The notes beneath the pieces were generated by a model, which worked only from the letters and a program-made list of their open reading frames with translations, had not been told where the DNA came from and did no database searches. 64,000 nt of DNA from CAWAND01 sp963797485 (GTDB lineage: Bacteria > Chloroflexota > Anaerolineae > Anaerolineales > E44-bin32), in assembly GCA_963797485.1 (NCBI GenBank), contig CAWCPF010000002.1, positions 372,001 to 436,000 on the forward strand, read 5' to 3'. Shown piece by piece: positions 1-8,268 of the stretch. Position numbers and translations under genes: made by a program. How positions within the stretch are numbered: position 1 is the stretch's first letter; the number at the start of each line of letters is the position of its first letter.

Positions 1-638
1 CCTGCGGCACGCGGGCCCGCACAATCTGGAGTTCCTTGTCAAATGATGGGAAGTCGATCCAGTGATACAGACAGCGGCGCTTCAAGGCATCATGGATTTC
101 ACGCGTGCGGTTGGAGGTCAGGATGACCAGCGGCGGCGTCTCGGCCCGGATGGTCCCGATTTCGGGAACCGTCACCTGAAAGTCTGACAGCACCTCCAGC
201 AAGTAGGCTTCGAACTCCTCGTCGCTCCGGTCGATCTCATCGATGAGCAGCACGGTGGGCTGGTCGGCGCCGCCTTCGAGGGCCTGGAGCAGGGGCCGGC
301 GAAGGAGAAACTCCGGCCCGAACAATTCGGCCTCCGATGGGCGTTCGCCGCGGGCCTCGAGCAGGCGGATATGCAGCATTTGGCGGGTGTAGTTCCAATC
401 GTAGACTGCCTGGTGGATGTCGAGACCCTCGTAGCACTGCAGGCGGATCAGGCGCGCCTGCAGGACGTCGGCCATGGCTTTGGCCACCTCGGTCTTCCCG
501 ACGCCGGCTTCCCCCTCGAGGAAGATGGGGCGGTGGAGCTTGGCCCCAAGATAAAGCGCCGTGGCCAGACCGCGGTCGGCGATGTAGCTGCGCTGGCGAA
601 GGTCGTCCTGCAGAGAGTTCGATCGAATCCAGGCTCAT
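1..638 (-). CDS. MoxR/CoxD-like AAA+ ATPase (3'-partial, frameshifted near start)
   Basis: This is a MoxR-family AAA+ ATPase, probably CoxD-like, that would act with a VWA protein (CoxE) to mature a CO-dehydrogenase-type molybdenum enzyme. The minus-strand frame shows Walker A GEAGVGKTE, a Walker B region reading LLIDEIDRSDEEFEAYLLE, and sensor 1 LTSNRTRE. The gene runs off the window at base 1. The probable ATG is at 638 (MSLDSIE), but the main frame LQDDLRQRSYIADR is offset by one base. Dropping one base of the CTCTCT run at about 620-625 joins the two, so a frameshift or sequence error lies there. It lies 42 bases downstream of coxG in the same direction. The family call is firm; the CO-dehydrogenase link rests on the neighbour. 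Confidence 0.85.
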
Positions 639-680
639 GCGCGTCACCGAAAATAAGGTCGGTTCACGGGAATCCGAAGG

Positions 681-1124
681 CTAGGCCTCGATGCGGCTCT
701 TGACACAATTGAAGAACTCGGCCGACATCTTCTGGGTCATGCTGCCCATCAACCTCGAAGCCAGGCTGGCGATGGTGCCTTGCACGTTGACGTCCGCCGA
801 CCAGTCGAGCTGGGTGGCGCCCTCGCCGGTTTCAGAGAGCTTCATCTCGCTCATGGCGTCGACGGTGCTACCCGGGGCGGTGCCGTGGGCTTTCATTCGG
901 GCGCTTTCCGGCGCGGCCAGCTCCAGCCATTCGACGTCAACGGAGAAACGTACCTTCATCGACCCAAAACCCACCGAGGCGCCGGCGCGGAACTTCCGGT
1001 CGGGCACGAGGATTTCCATCGACTCGACGCCCGGCGCGCACTGGCTGACCGCCTCCGGATTGGTCAAAAAATCGAAAACCTGCTGGCGGGGCGCCTGGAC
1101 TGTGACGCTGCCCTGGACGTGCAT
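681..1124 (-). CDS. coxG: CoxG-like SRPBCC protein (carbon monoxide dehydrogenase subunit G family)
   Basis: This 147-residue protein of the CoxG/SRPBCC (START-like) fold is an accessory protein of CO-dehydrogenase-type molybdenum hydroxylases, proposed to help anchor the enzyme at the membrane. The sequence begins MHVQGSVTVQAPRQQVFDFL and carries the family segment NPEAVSQCAPGVESME near residue 30, then the alternating strands of the helix-grip fold. The ATG at 1124 is preferred. The open frame continues upstream to 1829, but that extension is translated repeat sequence with low-complexity Arg/Pro runs and is not protein-like. The gene is immediately upstream of the MoxR-like ATPase, consistent with a coxG-coxD order. 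The catalytic cox subunits are not in the window. Confidence 0.85.
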   Translation of the reverse strand: MHVQGSVTVQAPRQQVFDFLTNPEAVSQCAPGVESMEILVPDRKFRAGASVGFGSMKVRFSVDVEWLELAAPESARMKAHGTAPGSTVDAMSEMKLSETGEGATQLDWSADVNVQGTIASLASRLMGSMTQKMSAEFFNCVKSRIEA

Positions 1125-1200
1125 GCGTGTTTTCCTTTGATGGAGGCGGAGAGGGCTCGAACGCCTTTCATTATAGGCGAAAGGCCGCGCCACGGCGCCG

Positions 1201-1975
1201 CTCTGGGAGGCGAGGTGGATACGCCGCCCTGAGCGGAAGCCGCGCTCACCCCGAGGGCGAAGGCCCGTTGTGCGGGGAAGTCGAAGGGCGGCCGGCAGGT
1301 GGTCGGGAGCCTCCCTTCGACTGCGGCGGAGGCACCTACCCCTTGCCAAAGACATTTTCCGCCTCCGCTCTGGGAGGCGAGGTGGATAGACCGCCCTTAG
1401 CGGAAGCCGCGCTTCACCCCGAGGGCGAAGGCCCGTTGTGCGGGGAAGTCGAAGGGCGGCCGGCAGGTGGTCGGGAGCCTCCCTTCGACTGCGGCGGAGG
1501 CACCTACCCTTTGCCAAAGACAATTCGTTCCGCCTCCGCTCTGGGAGGCGAGGGACGCCGCCCTGAGCGGACCGCTTCACCCCGAGGCTGCTTGTGCGGG
1601 GAAGTCGAAGGGCGGCGGGCAGGTGGTGGGGAGCCTCCCTCGACTGCGGCGGAGGCACGGCTCGTCGACAAAGCTGTTTCGTTCCGCCTCCGCTCTGGGA
1701 GGCGAGGTGGGTACGCCGCCCTGAGCGGAGGCCGCGCTTCCACCCCGAGGGCGAGTGACGGTTGTGCGGGGATGTCGAAGGGCGGCGGGCAGGTGGTGGG
1801 GAGCCTCCCTTCGACTGCGGCGGAGGCACCTACCCTTTGCCAAAGACAATTCGTTCCGCCTCCGCTCTGGGAGGCGAGGTGGATACGCCGCCCTGAGCGG
1901 AAGCCGCACTTCAACCCCGATGGTAAAGGCTGCTTGTGCGGTGAAGTCGAAGGGCGGCGGGCACGGGGGAGGACC
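1201..1975. repeat. Tandem array of about 4.6 units of a 154-172 bp GC-rich repeat
   Basis: The segment CTCTGGGAGGCGAG recurs at 1201, 1368, 1539, 1693 and 1865, giving unit lengths of 167, 171, 154 and 172 bases. Units differ by small indels and substitutions, so they have diverged somewhat. Each unit contains an internal inverted repeat: TCGAAGGG near its middle and CCCTTCGA about 40 bases later. The array fills the divergent gap between coxG and the M24 peptidase, about 900 bases. It keeps frames open on both strands, creating false 370- and 382-residue ORFs. There are no short direct repeats with unique spacers, so it is not CRISPR. Confidence 0.9.
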
Positions 1976-2011
1976 TCAAGAGCCTGCCTTCCTCGGCCGC
2001 CGCACCCCGAC

Positions 2012-2017
2012 TATAAT
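2012..2017 (+). promoter_or_regulatory. -10 element for the M24 peptidase gene
   Basis: TATAAT lies 20 bases before the GTG start at 2038. Between them GGAGGTGATCC (2027-2037) is a near-perfect match to the 16S anti-Shine-Dalgarno complement and directly abuts the GTG. No convincing -35 hexamer was seen; the element borders the tandem repeat array. Confidence 0.6.
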
Positions 2018-2037
2018 CGGCCGCCTGGAGGTGATCC

Positions 2038-3147
2038 GTGGCCAAAGACCGACTGGAACGACTCATGCAGGCCCTGGAAGCCTCGGCGTGGGACGCGCTC
2101 GGCGCTGATCCCGGGTCCCAACATGGTCTACGTGACCGGCTTGAATTTCCACCTGCTCGAGCGGCCGGTTATCCTCATGCTGGCCCCGGGGCAAACACCC
2201 CACTTCATCCTCCCCGAGCTCGAACGCGGCCAAAGCTGAGAGCGCCGAAATCGGAGCCAAAGTATTCGCGTATGGGGAGGACCAGGCTTCCTGGCGTCTG
2301 GCCTTTGAAATGGCGGCCCAGTCGTTCGGACTGGCCAAGATGAAGCTGGCCGTCGAGCCTCTGCGCATGCGGCTGGTCGAGATGCGAATGCTCGAGGCGG
2401 CCGCGCCCGGGGTGAGCATCGAGTTCGGGCGAGTTGCTGCTCGGCAGTCTGCGGATTGCCAAATCCGACCAGGAGATCGCCAACATGCGCCAGGCGGTGT
2501 GGGTGGCCGAGCAGGCGCTCGAGGCTGCGGTCAAGATGATCCAGGCCGGCATGACGGAGCGCGATTTGGCCTCCGAGCTCACCCTCGAGCTGCTTCGCGC
2601 CGGTTCGGACCCCGAGCTGCCCTTTGCGCCGATCGTGGCCTCCGGCCCGCACAGCGCGCTCCCGCATGCAACGCCCACCGACCGAAAGCTCGAGTCCGGC
2701 GACCTGCTGGTGATCGATTGGGGCGCCAGCGTGCAGGGCTACTTTTCCGATCTGAGCCGCACGCTCGCCCTCGGGGCCATTGATCCGGAACTGGAGACCA
2801 TTTACCGGGCCGTTCGAGATGCCAACCACGCCGCCCGACAGGCGGTTAAGCCCGGGGCCACCTGCGGACAAATCGACGCCGCTGCCCGGGAGACGATCCA
2901 GGCCGCCGGCTACGCCGACCGCTTCATCCACCGCACGGGCCACGGCCTGGGCCTCGAGGCTCACGAGCCGCCTTACATCCGGCAGGATAATCCGGACGTC
3001 CTCGAGCCCGGCATGACCTTCACCATCGAGCCGGGGATCTACCTCACCGGCCGGGGCGGGGTGCGCATCGAAGATGACATCGTGGTCGGCGAGACGGCTG
3101 GAGAGAGCCTGAGCACCATCGGTCGCGAGCTCATCATCCTTGAGTGA
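2038..3147 (+). CDS. M24 family Xaa-Pro aminopeptidase-like protein, three frameshifts
   Basis: This is a pita-bread-fold metallopeptidase of the M24 family, most like Xaa-Pro dipeptidases/aminopeptidases, about 369 codons. The N-terminal creatinase-like domain (about residues 1-130) is broken three times. The breaks are near 2102, 2223 and 2428, and dropping one base repairs each. The catalytic domain (2434-3147) is intact in one frame, with metal ligands in VIDWGAS, DLSRTLALG, HRTGHGLGLEAHE, TIEPGIY and VRIEDD. All five expected ligand motifs are present. The breaks could be sequence errors, because the rest is well conserved, or mean a decaying N-terminal domain. Its TGA overlaps the TTG start proposed for the downstream MFS gene. 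Confidence 0.85.
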
Positions 3148-4390
3148 GTCCATTTCGGCCAGAACTCTGGCCATCCGCCGGCGGGCGCGCAGCCTTGGCG
3201 GACGCCCGACCGCAGGCACGTCCGTGACCCGCGACTTGCGACTCCTGTCAATGGCCCTGCTGCTGTGGGGCGTCGGCGAGGGTCTGTTTTTCTACTTTCA
3301 ACCCCTCTACTTGCAGCAGTTGGGCGCGGATCCGGTGGGCATCGGTGCCATTCTGGGCGTGGCGGGCGTGGCCGCCGTCCTGACCCATATACCGGCCGGC
3401 TCGATCTCCGACCGGCTGGGGTCCAGATCGGCCATCAACGCCTCGTGGGTGCTGGGCACGGCGGCGGCGTGGGCCATGTACCTGTCGCCCAATTTGGCCT
3501 GGTTCGTGGTCGGGCTGGTAGGCTACTACCTGACCCTGTTTGTCATGTCCCCTTTGTCGTCCTATATCACCAGCAAGCGGGGCACCTGGGCGCCAGCCCG
3601 CGCCTTGACGACCACGTATTCGTTCTTCAGCCTGGGTCTGATCCTTGGGCCGGTGGTGGGAGGCCACCTGGGGGAGATCATCGGGCTGCGCACGGTGTTC
3701 GCCGTGTCAGGTGTGCTGTTTATGTTGTCCACGCTGCTCGCCGTCCGGTTGACGCCTCAGCCCACGCTACCCAGCGCCGCCGGGCAGAGCGCCTGGCAGG
3801 TGCTGAAACAGCCGGGGATGGCGCGTTTGCTGGTGATCGTGTTCTTCAGCCTGTTCGCCATGACGGTGGGCTGGCCCTTGACCCCCAATTTCCTCTCCGA
3901 TCAACGCGGGTTGAGCCTCTCGGCTCTCGGAGCGCTGGGCTCGATCAACGCCGTCGGCATCGTGGTCCTCAATCTGACCATCGGCCGGCTCCGGCCCAGG
4001 CTGGGTTTTGCCCTGACCCACGTCGTCGTGGCCCTGTCGGTGATCGCCATCTGGAGCGGCACGGGCTTGGCTTGGTACGCGCTCGGGTTCTTCCTCTTCG
4101 GCGGTTTTCGGACGGCGCATGCGCTGTCCGTGGCCCAGGCAGAACCCCTGGTGAACCACCGCAATCTCGGTCTCGCCTTTGGATTGGTGGAGACGATGAT
4201 TGGCTCCGCCTTCGCCATCTCGTCGGCGGTCGCCGGATTGCTTTACGACAGCCAGCCGTGGATGCCGTTCCCGGCCAGCCTGGCTCTGACAGCCCTCGGC
4301 CTGGGGATCAGCTGGATCTTCCTGCCGAAGGAGTCCGCCGTCAGCGTGCCGCCGGCGGCCGAGATCGCCGCCAGCCTGCCCAGGCACTGA
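3140..4390 (+). CDS. Major facilitator superfamily transporter
   Basis: This 416-residue polytopic membrane protein has about 12 hydrophobic segments and is probably a drug/metabolite exporter of the MFS; the substrate is unknown. The loop after segment 2 reads AGSISDRLGSRSAINAS, matching the MFS motif A region, and a central hydrophilic stretch near residue 215 separates the two halves. The TTG at 3140 overlaps the end of the M24 gene by eight bases. An internal ATG at 3251 (MALLLWGVGEG) would begin just before the first membrane segment, so the N-terminal 37 residues, rich in Arg and Ser, may not be translated. Co-transcription with the peptidase gene is likely. Confidence 0.85.
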   Translation: MSESISARTLAIRRRARSLGGRPTAGTSVTRDLRLLSMALLLWGVGEGLFFYFQPLYLQQLGADPVGIGAILGVAGVAAVLTHIPAGSISDRLGSRSAINASWVLGTAAAWAMYLSPNLAWFVVGLVGYYLTLFVMSPLSSYITSKRGTWAPARALTTTYSFFSLGLILGPVVGGHLGEIIGLRTVFAVSGVLFMLSTLLAVRLTPQPTLPSAAGQSAWQVLKQPGMARLLVIVFFSLFAMTVGWPLTPNFLSDQRGLSLSALGALGSINAVGIVVLNLTIGRLRPRLGFALTHVVVALSVIAIWSGTGLAWYALGFFLFGGFRTAHALSVAQAEPLVNHRNLGLAFGLVETMIGSAFAISSAVAGLLYDSQPWMPFPASLALTALGLGISWIFLPKESAVSVPPAAEIAASLPRH

Positions 4391-4459
4391 GCCGCCCCAG
4401 GCGGGCCGTGTGGCAGTGACCCGCGGGGTTGGGGCTCGGCCATGAGATTTTGAAGGGTC

Positions 4460-4837
4460 TCACGGCTCTTCCGCCGGTGACAACTCGCGCCACAAAAACC
4501 ACTGTCCGGCGCGATCTCCGGCCTCGCGCGGGGCGCGGTCATAGTACAGGTCAAACGCCCGCCCGCCCTGAGTGACCACCCGGAAGTAGGTCCGTCCAAC
4601 TCCCCACGAGCCGCGGACTTCGGCCATTCTGGCATGGGCTGGGGCCATGTTGCGTGCCGCCGTGCCGCGCCGGCCGTAGTCGAACCAGCTCGATTCAACC
4701 CTCGATATGTGAAATGTTTCACGATCCCAGATGAAGCGCTGAGGGGCGCTGGGCTTCTTCGAAAGCAAGGGGGGCTGGTCGAACTCGACCTGGATGGCCT
4801 GACCGATGAAGTGTTGGGGTTTCCAGGCCTCGCTCAT
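4460..4837 (-). CDS. DUF6504-like small protein
   Basis: This 125-residue soluble protein resembles the DUF6504 family, small proteins of unknown function with a PQRFIW...W...G...YFRV...GRAFDLYYDRA...WFLWREL pattern. Here PQRFIWDRETFHISRV and AFDLYYDRAP are visible, and conserved aromatic residues dominate. Strands appear to alternate, suggesting a small beta fold. No catalytic motif is recognisable. It is convergent with the MFS gene (69-base gap) and lies 61 bases downstream of the EF-G-like gene on the same strand. A copy of the dispersed TGTGA-N6-TCACA palindrome, with one mismatch, lies inside the coding region at 4708-4723. Confidence 0.7.
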   Translation of the reverse strand: MSEAWKPQHFIGQAIQVEFDQPPLLSKKPSAPQRFIWDRETFHISRVESSWFDYGRRGTAARNMAPAHARMAEVRGSWGVGRTYFRVVTQGGRAFDLYYDRAPREAGDRAGQWFLWRELSPAEEP

Positions 4838-4898
4838 AGCGCTGGTTGCCTAGAGGTGAAGATGGGTTGGCATCGACTCCGAGGATGGGCGCCGGCGA

Positions 4899-6974
4899 TC
4901 AGTCCTCGTCTTCTTTGCCCTTGTCGCGCTGGCGCTTGGACACGATCTCGTCGGCTACATGGCTGGGCACGACCTCGTAATGGCTCAGCTCCAGGCTGAA
5001 CAGCCCGCGCCCGCCAGTGATCGAGCGCAGGTCGGAGGTGTAGCGCTGGATTTCGGCCAGCGGAACCTGCGCCGTCACAATGCTTCGGCCGCGTTCGCTC
5101 TCCATGCCCTGGACGTGCGCCCGGCGAGTATTCAAATCGCCCAACACGTCGCCCATGTTGGCTTCCGGCACCACGACCCGCAGAGTCATGATCGGCTCGA
5201 GCAGGACCGGTCCGGCTTCCAGAAACGCCTGCTTGAAAGCTTCCCGGCCGGCGATCTCGAAGGCGATCGCCTTCGAGTCCACCGGGTGTTCTTTACCGTC
5301 CACGACAGCCACGTGGATTTTCTCGATCGGGAAACCGGCCATCACGCCCTGCTTCAGTACGCTGCGCACGCCTTTCTCAATCGCGGGCATATAGCTGGTT
5401 GAAATGGCGCCGCCAAATACCTTGTTCTCGAACTCGAAGTCGCCTTCTTCGTAAGGATCGACCGTCATGTGGACTTCGGCAAACTGACCGGAGCCGCCGC
5501 TCTGCTTCTTGTGGCGATACGCCGAAGCGCCCTGCCGGGTGATCGTTTCCTTGTAGGGCACTCGCGGTATCTCCGTCAATAGGTTCACCTGGAATTTCGT
5601 TTCCGCCTTGCGAATGGCGACGTCGATGTGCTGATCGCCCATGCCCTGCAGAATGGTCTGGTTGGTGACCTGCTCGGCGTGGTAGGTCAATGTGGGGTCT
5701 TCTTCGGCCAGCCTGGCCAGGGTGGGTCCAAGCTTGGCGGCGTCGGCCTGGGTCTTGGGATTGACCGCCACCGAGAAAAGCGGGTTGGGATACTCAGGAG
5801 GCGGCATGGACACCGGGTGGCCCTTGTCGCACAGCATATCCCCGGTGGCGGTGTCCGCCAGTTTGGTGACCGTGCCAATGTCGCCGCAGTGCAGGGCCTT
5901 GACGCCGATCTGCTCCTTTCCCCGCATCACGTGCAGGGTGCCTATTCGTTCCTCAGTTTCCTTGTTGGCGTTCCACACCCGCGAATCCGCCGCCAGGCTG
6001 CCGGAGTAGACCCGCATGTAGGTCAGCTTGCCAACAAACGGATCGGCGGTGGTCTTCCACACGTAAGCCGCCAGCGGGCCGGCATCTGTGGGTGGCAGGC
6101 TTTCTTCCCCTTTGGCGCCGTGGACGGCCACCGGCGGGGCCTCCGCCGGAGACGGCGCCAGCTCGATCACGCTGTCCAAAAGGGGGAGGATGCCAACTCC
6201 CGCGCTCGCCGCCGTGAGAAACACCGGAATAAAGCGGCCCTGAAGCGCGGCTTTCTTGAATCCGGCGCTGACCTCCTGGGGCGACAGGCTGGACCCCTCC
6301 AGATACTTTTCCAGCAGCGCGTCATCGCCTTCGGCAGCCGCCTCGACCAGCGTCATGCGCGCCGCCTCGGCGGCCTCGGCCAGGTCGTCTGGGATCGGCT
6401 CCGCCGTCGAACCGTCACCGGACTTCGCCTGCATATCGAATAGATCCAGCACGCCCTTGAATTCGAGCTTTTCTCCCCACGGCAGCTGAACCGGAACGAA
6501 GGTCACTTCCGGATCGAGCGCGCTGAGTGACGACAGCGTCCGTTGGAAGCCGGCATTCTCGCGGTCCATCTTGTTCATGACCACGTAGCGCGGCAGCTGG
6601 AACTTCTCGCAGTAGCTCCACACCATCTCGGTGCCGACTTCGACTCCAGCGACGGCGTCGACCAGGACCAGGGCGGCGTCGGCGACGCGCAGGGCCGAGA
6701 TGACTTCGCCAATGAAATCGGTGTAGCCGGGTGTGTCGAGGATGTTGACCTTGCAGTCGTTCCGCTCAATCGGAAGGAGTGCCGTCGAGAGCGACAGCGT
6801 GCGCCTGATCTCTTGTTCATCGAAGTCTGAAATCGTGCTGCCGTCCTCCACTTTGCCCATCCGGGTGGTGGCACCCGTGGTGAACAGCATGGCTTCCCCC
6901 AAGGAGGTCTTGCCCGCGCCGGCGTGCGACACCAGAGCGACGTTGCGAATGGAATGGGTGGCGTATTCCTTCAT
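4899..6974 (-). CDS. fusA: Elongation factor G-like GTPase
   Basis: This translational GTPase of the EF-G family (691 residues) may be a divergent paralog (EF-G-like/FusA2). No rpsL-rpsG-tuf context surrounds it, as would be expected for the housekeeping copy. The G domain has G1 SHAGAGKTSLGEA, G3 DTPGYTDF and G4 NKMDREN. Domain II follows near residue 290, domain III near 385, domain IV from about 460 (YRHKKQSGGSGQFAEVHM) and domain V near 595 (EPIMTLRVVVPEANMGDVLG). The ATG at 6974 (MKEYATHSIRN) is preferred over the 24-residue upstream extension, which is not protein-like. The C-terminus is acidic and lysine-rich. The gene is divergent from the selenoprotein-candidate operon. Confidence 0.9.
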   Translation of the reverse strand: MKEYATHSIRNVALVSHAGAGKTSLGEAMLFTTGATTRMGKVEDGSTISDFDEQEIRRTLSLSTALLPIERNDCKVNILDTPGYTDFIGEVISALRVADAALVLVDAVAGVEVGTEMVWSYCEKFQLPRYVVMNKMDRENAGFQRTLSSLSALDPEVTFVPVQLPWGEKLEFKGVLDLFDMQAKSGDGSTAEPIPDDLAEAAEAARMTLVEAAAEGDDALLEKYLEGSSLSPQEVSAGFKKAALQGRFIPVFLTAASAGVGILPLLDSVIELAPSPAEAPPVAVHGAKGEESLPPTDAGPLAAYVWKTTADPFVGKLTYMRVYSGSLAADSRVWNANKETEERIGTLHVMRGKEQIGVKALHCGDIGTVTKLADTATGDMLCDKGHPVSMPPPEYPNPLFSVAVNPKTQADAAKLGPTLARLAEEDPTLTYHAEQVTNQTILQGMGDQHIDVAIRKAETKFQVNLLTEIPRVPYKETITRQGASAYRHKKQSGGSGQFAEVHMTVDPYEEGDFEFENKVFGGAISTSYMPAIEKGVRSVLKQGVMAGFPIEKIHVAVVDGKEHPVDSKAIAFEIAGREAFKQAFLEAGPVLLEPIMTLRVVVPEANMGDVLGDLNTRRAHVQGMESERGRSIVTAQVPLAEIQRYTSDLRSITGGRGLFSLELSHYEVVPSHVADEIVSKRQRDKGKEDED

Positions 6975-7133
6975 CGGACGAGGGGACCTCCGCTGAGTTG
7001 GAGTGCTGGCTGGGCGAATTCTAAGACAGTGCCAGGCGCTTGTCAAAGTTCAGGCCCTGATGTCCTGGCCAGCACAACCCACCCTGCCTTCCAAGCCCCG
7101 CCGGAAGGTTCTTGCGAGGCGGCACCCCCATCT

Positions 7134-7162
7134 CATGGCCAGCCCCTGCGGGGCTGGCCATG
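7134..7162. other. Perfect 13-bp inverted repeat (hairpin) in divergent promoter region
   Basis: Arms 7134-7146 and 7150-7162 are perfectly complementary (CATGGCCAGCCCC and its reverse complement) around a TGC loop. There is no T-run on either side, so an intrinsic terminator is unlikely. It lies between the EF-G-like gene and the thioredoxin-like operon, 19 bases before the putative -10 at 7181. Confidence 0.7.
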
Positions 7163-7180
7163 ACCCGCAGACGTGGATGA

Positions 7181-7186
7181 TACAAT
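7181..7186 (+). promoter_or_regulatory. Putative -10 (TACAAT) for the thioredoxin-like operon
   Basis: TACAAT lies 29 bases before the GTG at 7216. GGGAG at 7207-7211 is a plausible but close ribosome-binding site for it. No good -35 was found. An in-frame ATG at 7240 is an alternative start. Confidence 0.35.
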
Positions 7187-7215
7187 CCGTCCGTTGAGCG
7201 GTCACTGGGAGCCGT

Positions 7216-7701
7216 GTGCGCTTCATCAATCGCCATTCCATGATCCTGGCCGGCGCCATGGCGCTGGCTTTGCTGGGCCTGCTGAGTTTTGCGGCCGGGC
7301 TCGGCGCCTGGTACCCGCTCATCGAGTTAGCCGGCGCAGGCTGCCTGGCGGTGGTGTTTCGCCTCATCGGCCCGGGGCGCAGCACCCACCGCGAGATCCG
7401 GTCGATCCTCGATCACATGGGCACCGGCACCCCGGTCTTGCTGGTATTTCAGAGCGCCTATTGACTCGGCTGCGCTGCGGCCAAGCCTGCCGTCGACAGG
7501 CTCGAGGCAGTCACCTCCGGCCGGCTCCTTGTCGTGCGCGCCAATGTTCAGGATCCGTCTGGACGCGCATTGGGATTGCGCTTTGGGCTGGTCTTCACGC
7601 CCACGTTTGTGCTTGTGGATGAACGCGGACGCGAAGTCCGCCGCGACGCGGGCATGCTCGACGCCCGGGCCATCCTGAAGTGGCTGGAGCGACGGGCATG
7701 A
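7216..7701 (+). CDS. Candidate selenoprotein: membrane-anchored thioredoxin-like protein with UxxC motif
   Basis: Two hydrophobic segments (about residues 9-30 and 32-52) are followed by a periplasm- or cytoplasm-facing thioredoxin-like domain. The first frame stops at TGA 7462-7464, but the same frame continues with no indel to TGA 7699-7701. Across the stop it reads LLVFQSAY-U-LGCAAAKPAVDRLEAV, then strand LLVVRANVQD, then FTPTFVLVDERGREV with the cis-Pro TPT typical of thioredoxin folds. The TGA therefore sits exactly where the first Cys of CxxC belongs, giving U-L-G-C with the resolving Cys at 7471-7473. The next gene begins ATGA over the distal stop, supporting translation to 7701. Total length is 161 residues with Sec. 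The alternative is a Cys-to-stop mutation or base error. Confidence 0.75.
7462..7508 (+). promoter_or_regulatory. Candidate bacterial SECIS element downstream of in-frame TGA
   Basis: Directly after the TGA the mRNA can fold AGCCTG (7484-7489) with CAGGCT (7497-7502), a perfect 6-bp stem around loop CCGTCGA (7490-7496). An inner C7490-G7495 pair with bulged A7496 would leave a CGUC tetraloop. GCC (7480-7482) and GGC (7506-7508) can extend the lower stem past an internal loop. The apical loop is about 26-32 bases after the TGA and contains GU, matching known bacterial SECIS geometry. Folding was judged by eye only. Confidence 0.5.
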
Positions 7702-8268
7702 GCCGGCTGCATTTCGAGCTGCGCTACGCGTTGGGGAGGGCGCCATGGGACAGCGGGATTTCTCCACCGGAGTTGATGAGCTTCCTCGACCAAAACCCCC
7801 CCGGCTCGGCCCTGGATGTCGGCTGCGGCACCGGCACGAATCTGGTCACGATGGCGGCGCGCGGGCTGGCAGGTCGTGGGCATGGAGCTGTCCTTTGTGG
7901 CGATCCTGCGCGCTCGGCGCAAACTCGCTCGCGCCGGCGTCCGCGCCTCGGTCCTGCGCGCCGATGTCACCCGGCCCCGCCGCCTCCCCGGCGCCTTCGA
8001 TCTGTGCCTGGATCTGGGGTGCTCCCACGTCCTGACCGGCTGGCGGCGCGCGGCCTACGTTGACAACCTGGCTCACTGGATGCGCCCCGGAAGCACGGCC
8101 CTGGTCTACACTTTTTACCGGCCCCCGGATGATCAGGACAACCGCTGGCTCACCCTGGAGGCGGTGTTGAACTCGTTCACCCCGGTGTTCCATGTGGAGC
8201 AAATCGAAAAGGGTGACTTCCGCGGCGCCCCATCGGCCTGGCTGACCCTTCGAAAGAACGCCGAATGA
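7698..8268 (+). CDS. Class I SAM-dependent methyltransferase, one frameshift
   Basis: This is a Rossmann-fold methyltransferase of about 189 residues with unknown substrate. SAM-binding motif I reads LDVGCGTGTNL (about residues 40-50), followed by the acidic end of strand 2 in VVGMELS and the motif IV region LCLDLGCSHVL. The frame breaks at about 7857-7865 in a GCGCGCGGG run; removing one base joins MAA(R)GWQVVGMELSFVAIL. The ATG at 7698 overlaps the stop of the thioredoxin-like gene as ATGA. Its own stop overlaps the next start the same way, so it is the second member of a coupled operon. Confidence 0.8.

Noticed and set aside
1125..1829. N-terminal extension of coxG (382-residue open frame)
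   Set aside because: It is translated tandem repeat, Arg/Pro-rich and periodic; CoxG proteins start near MHVQGS, and the ATG at 1124 fits the normal length.
1201..1975. CRISPR array
   Set aside because: Units of 154-172 bases vary throughout, with no short identical repeats separated by unique spacers and no cas genes.
1127..2239. 370-residue plus-strand frame across the repeats
   Set aside because: Most is repeat sequence; only its end (ALIPGPNMVYVTG...) is real, being the shifted N-terminal part of the M24 peptidase.
7462..7464. Ordinary frameshift or simple stop for the thioredoxin-like gene
   Set aside because: Unlike the other broken genes, the frame is the same before and after, and the stop lands on the redox-motif position. 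A point error cannot be ruled out.
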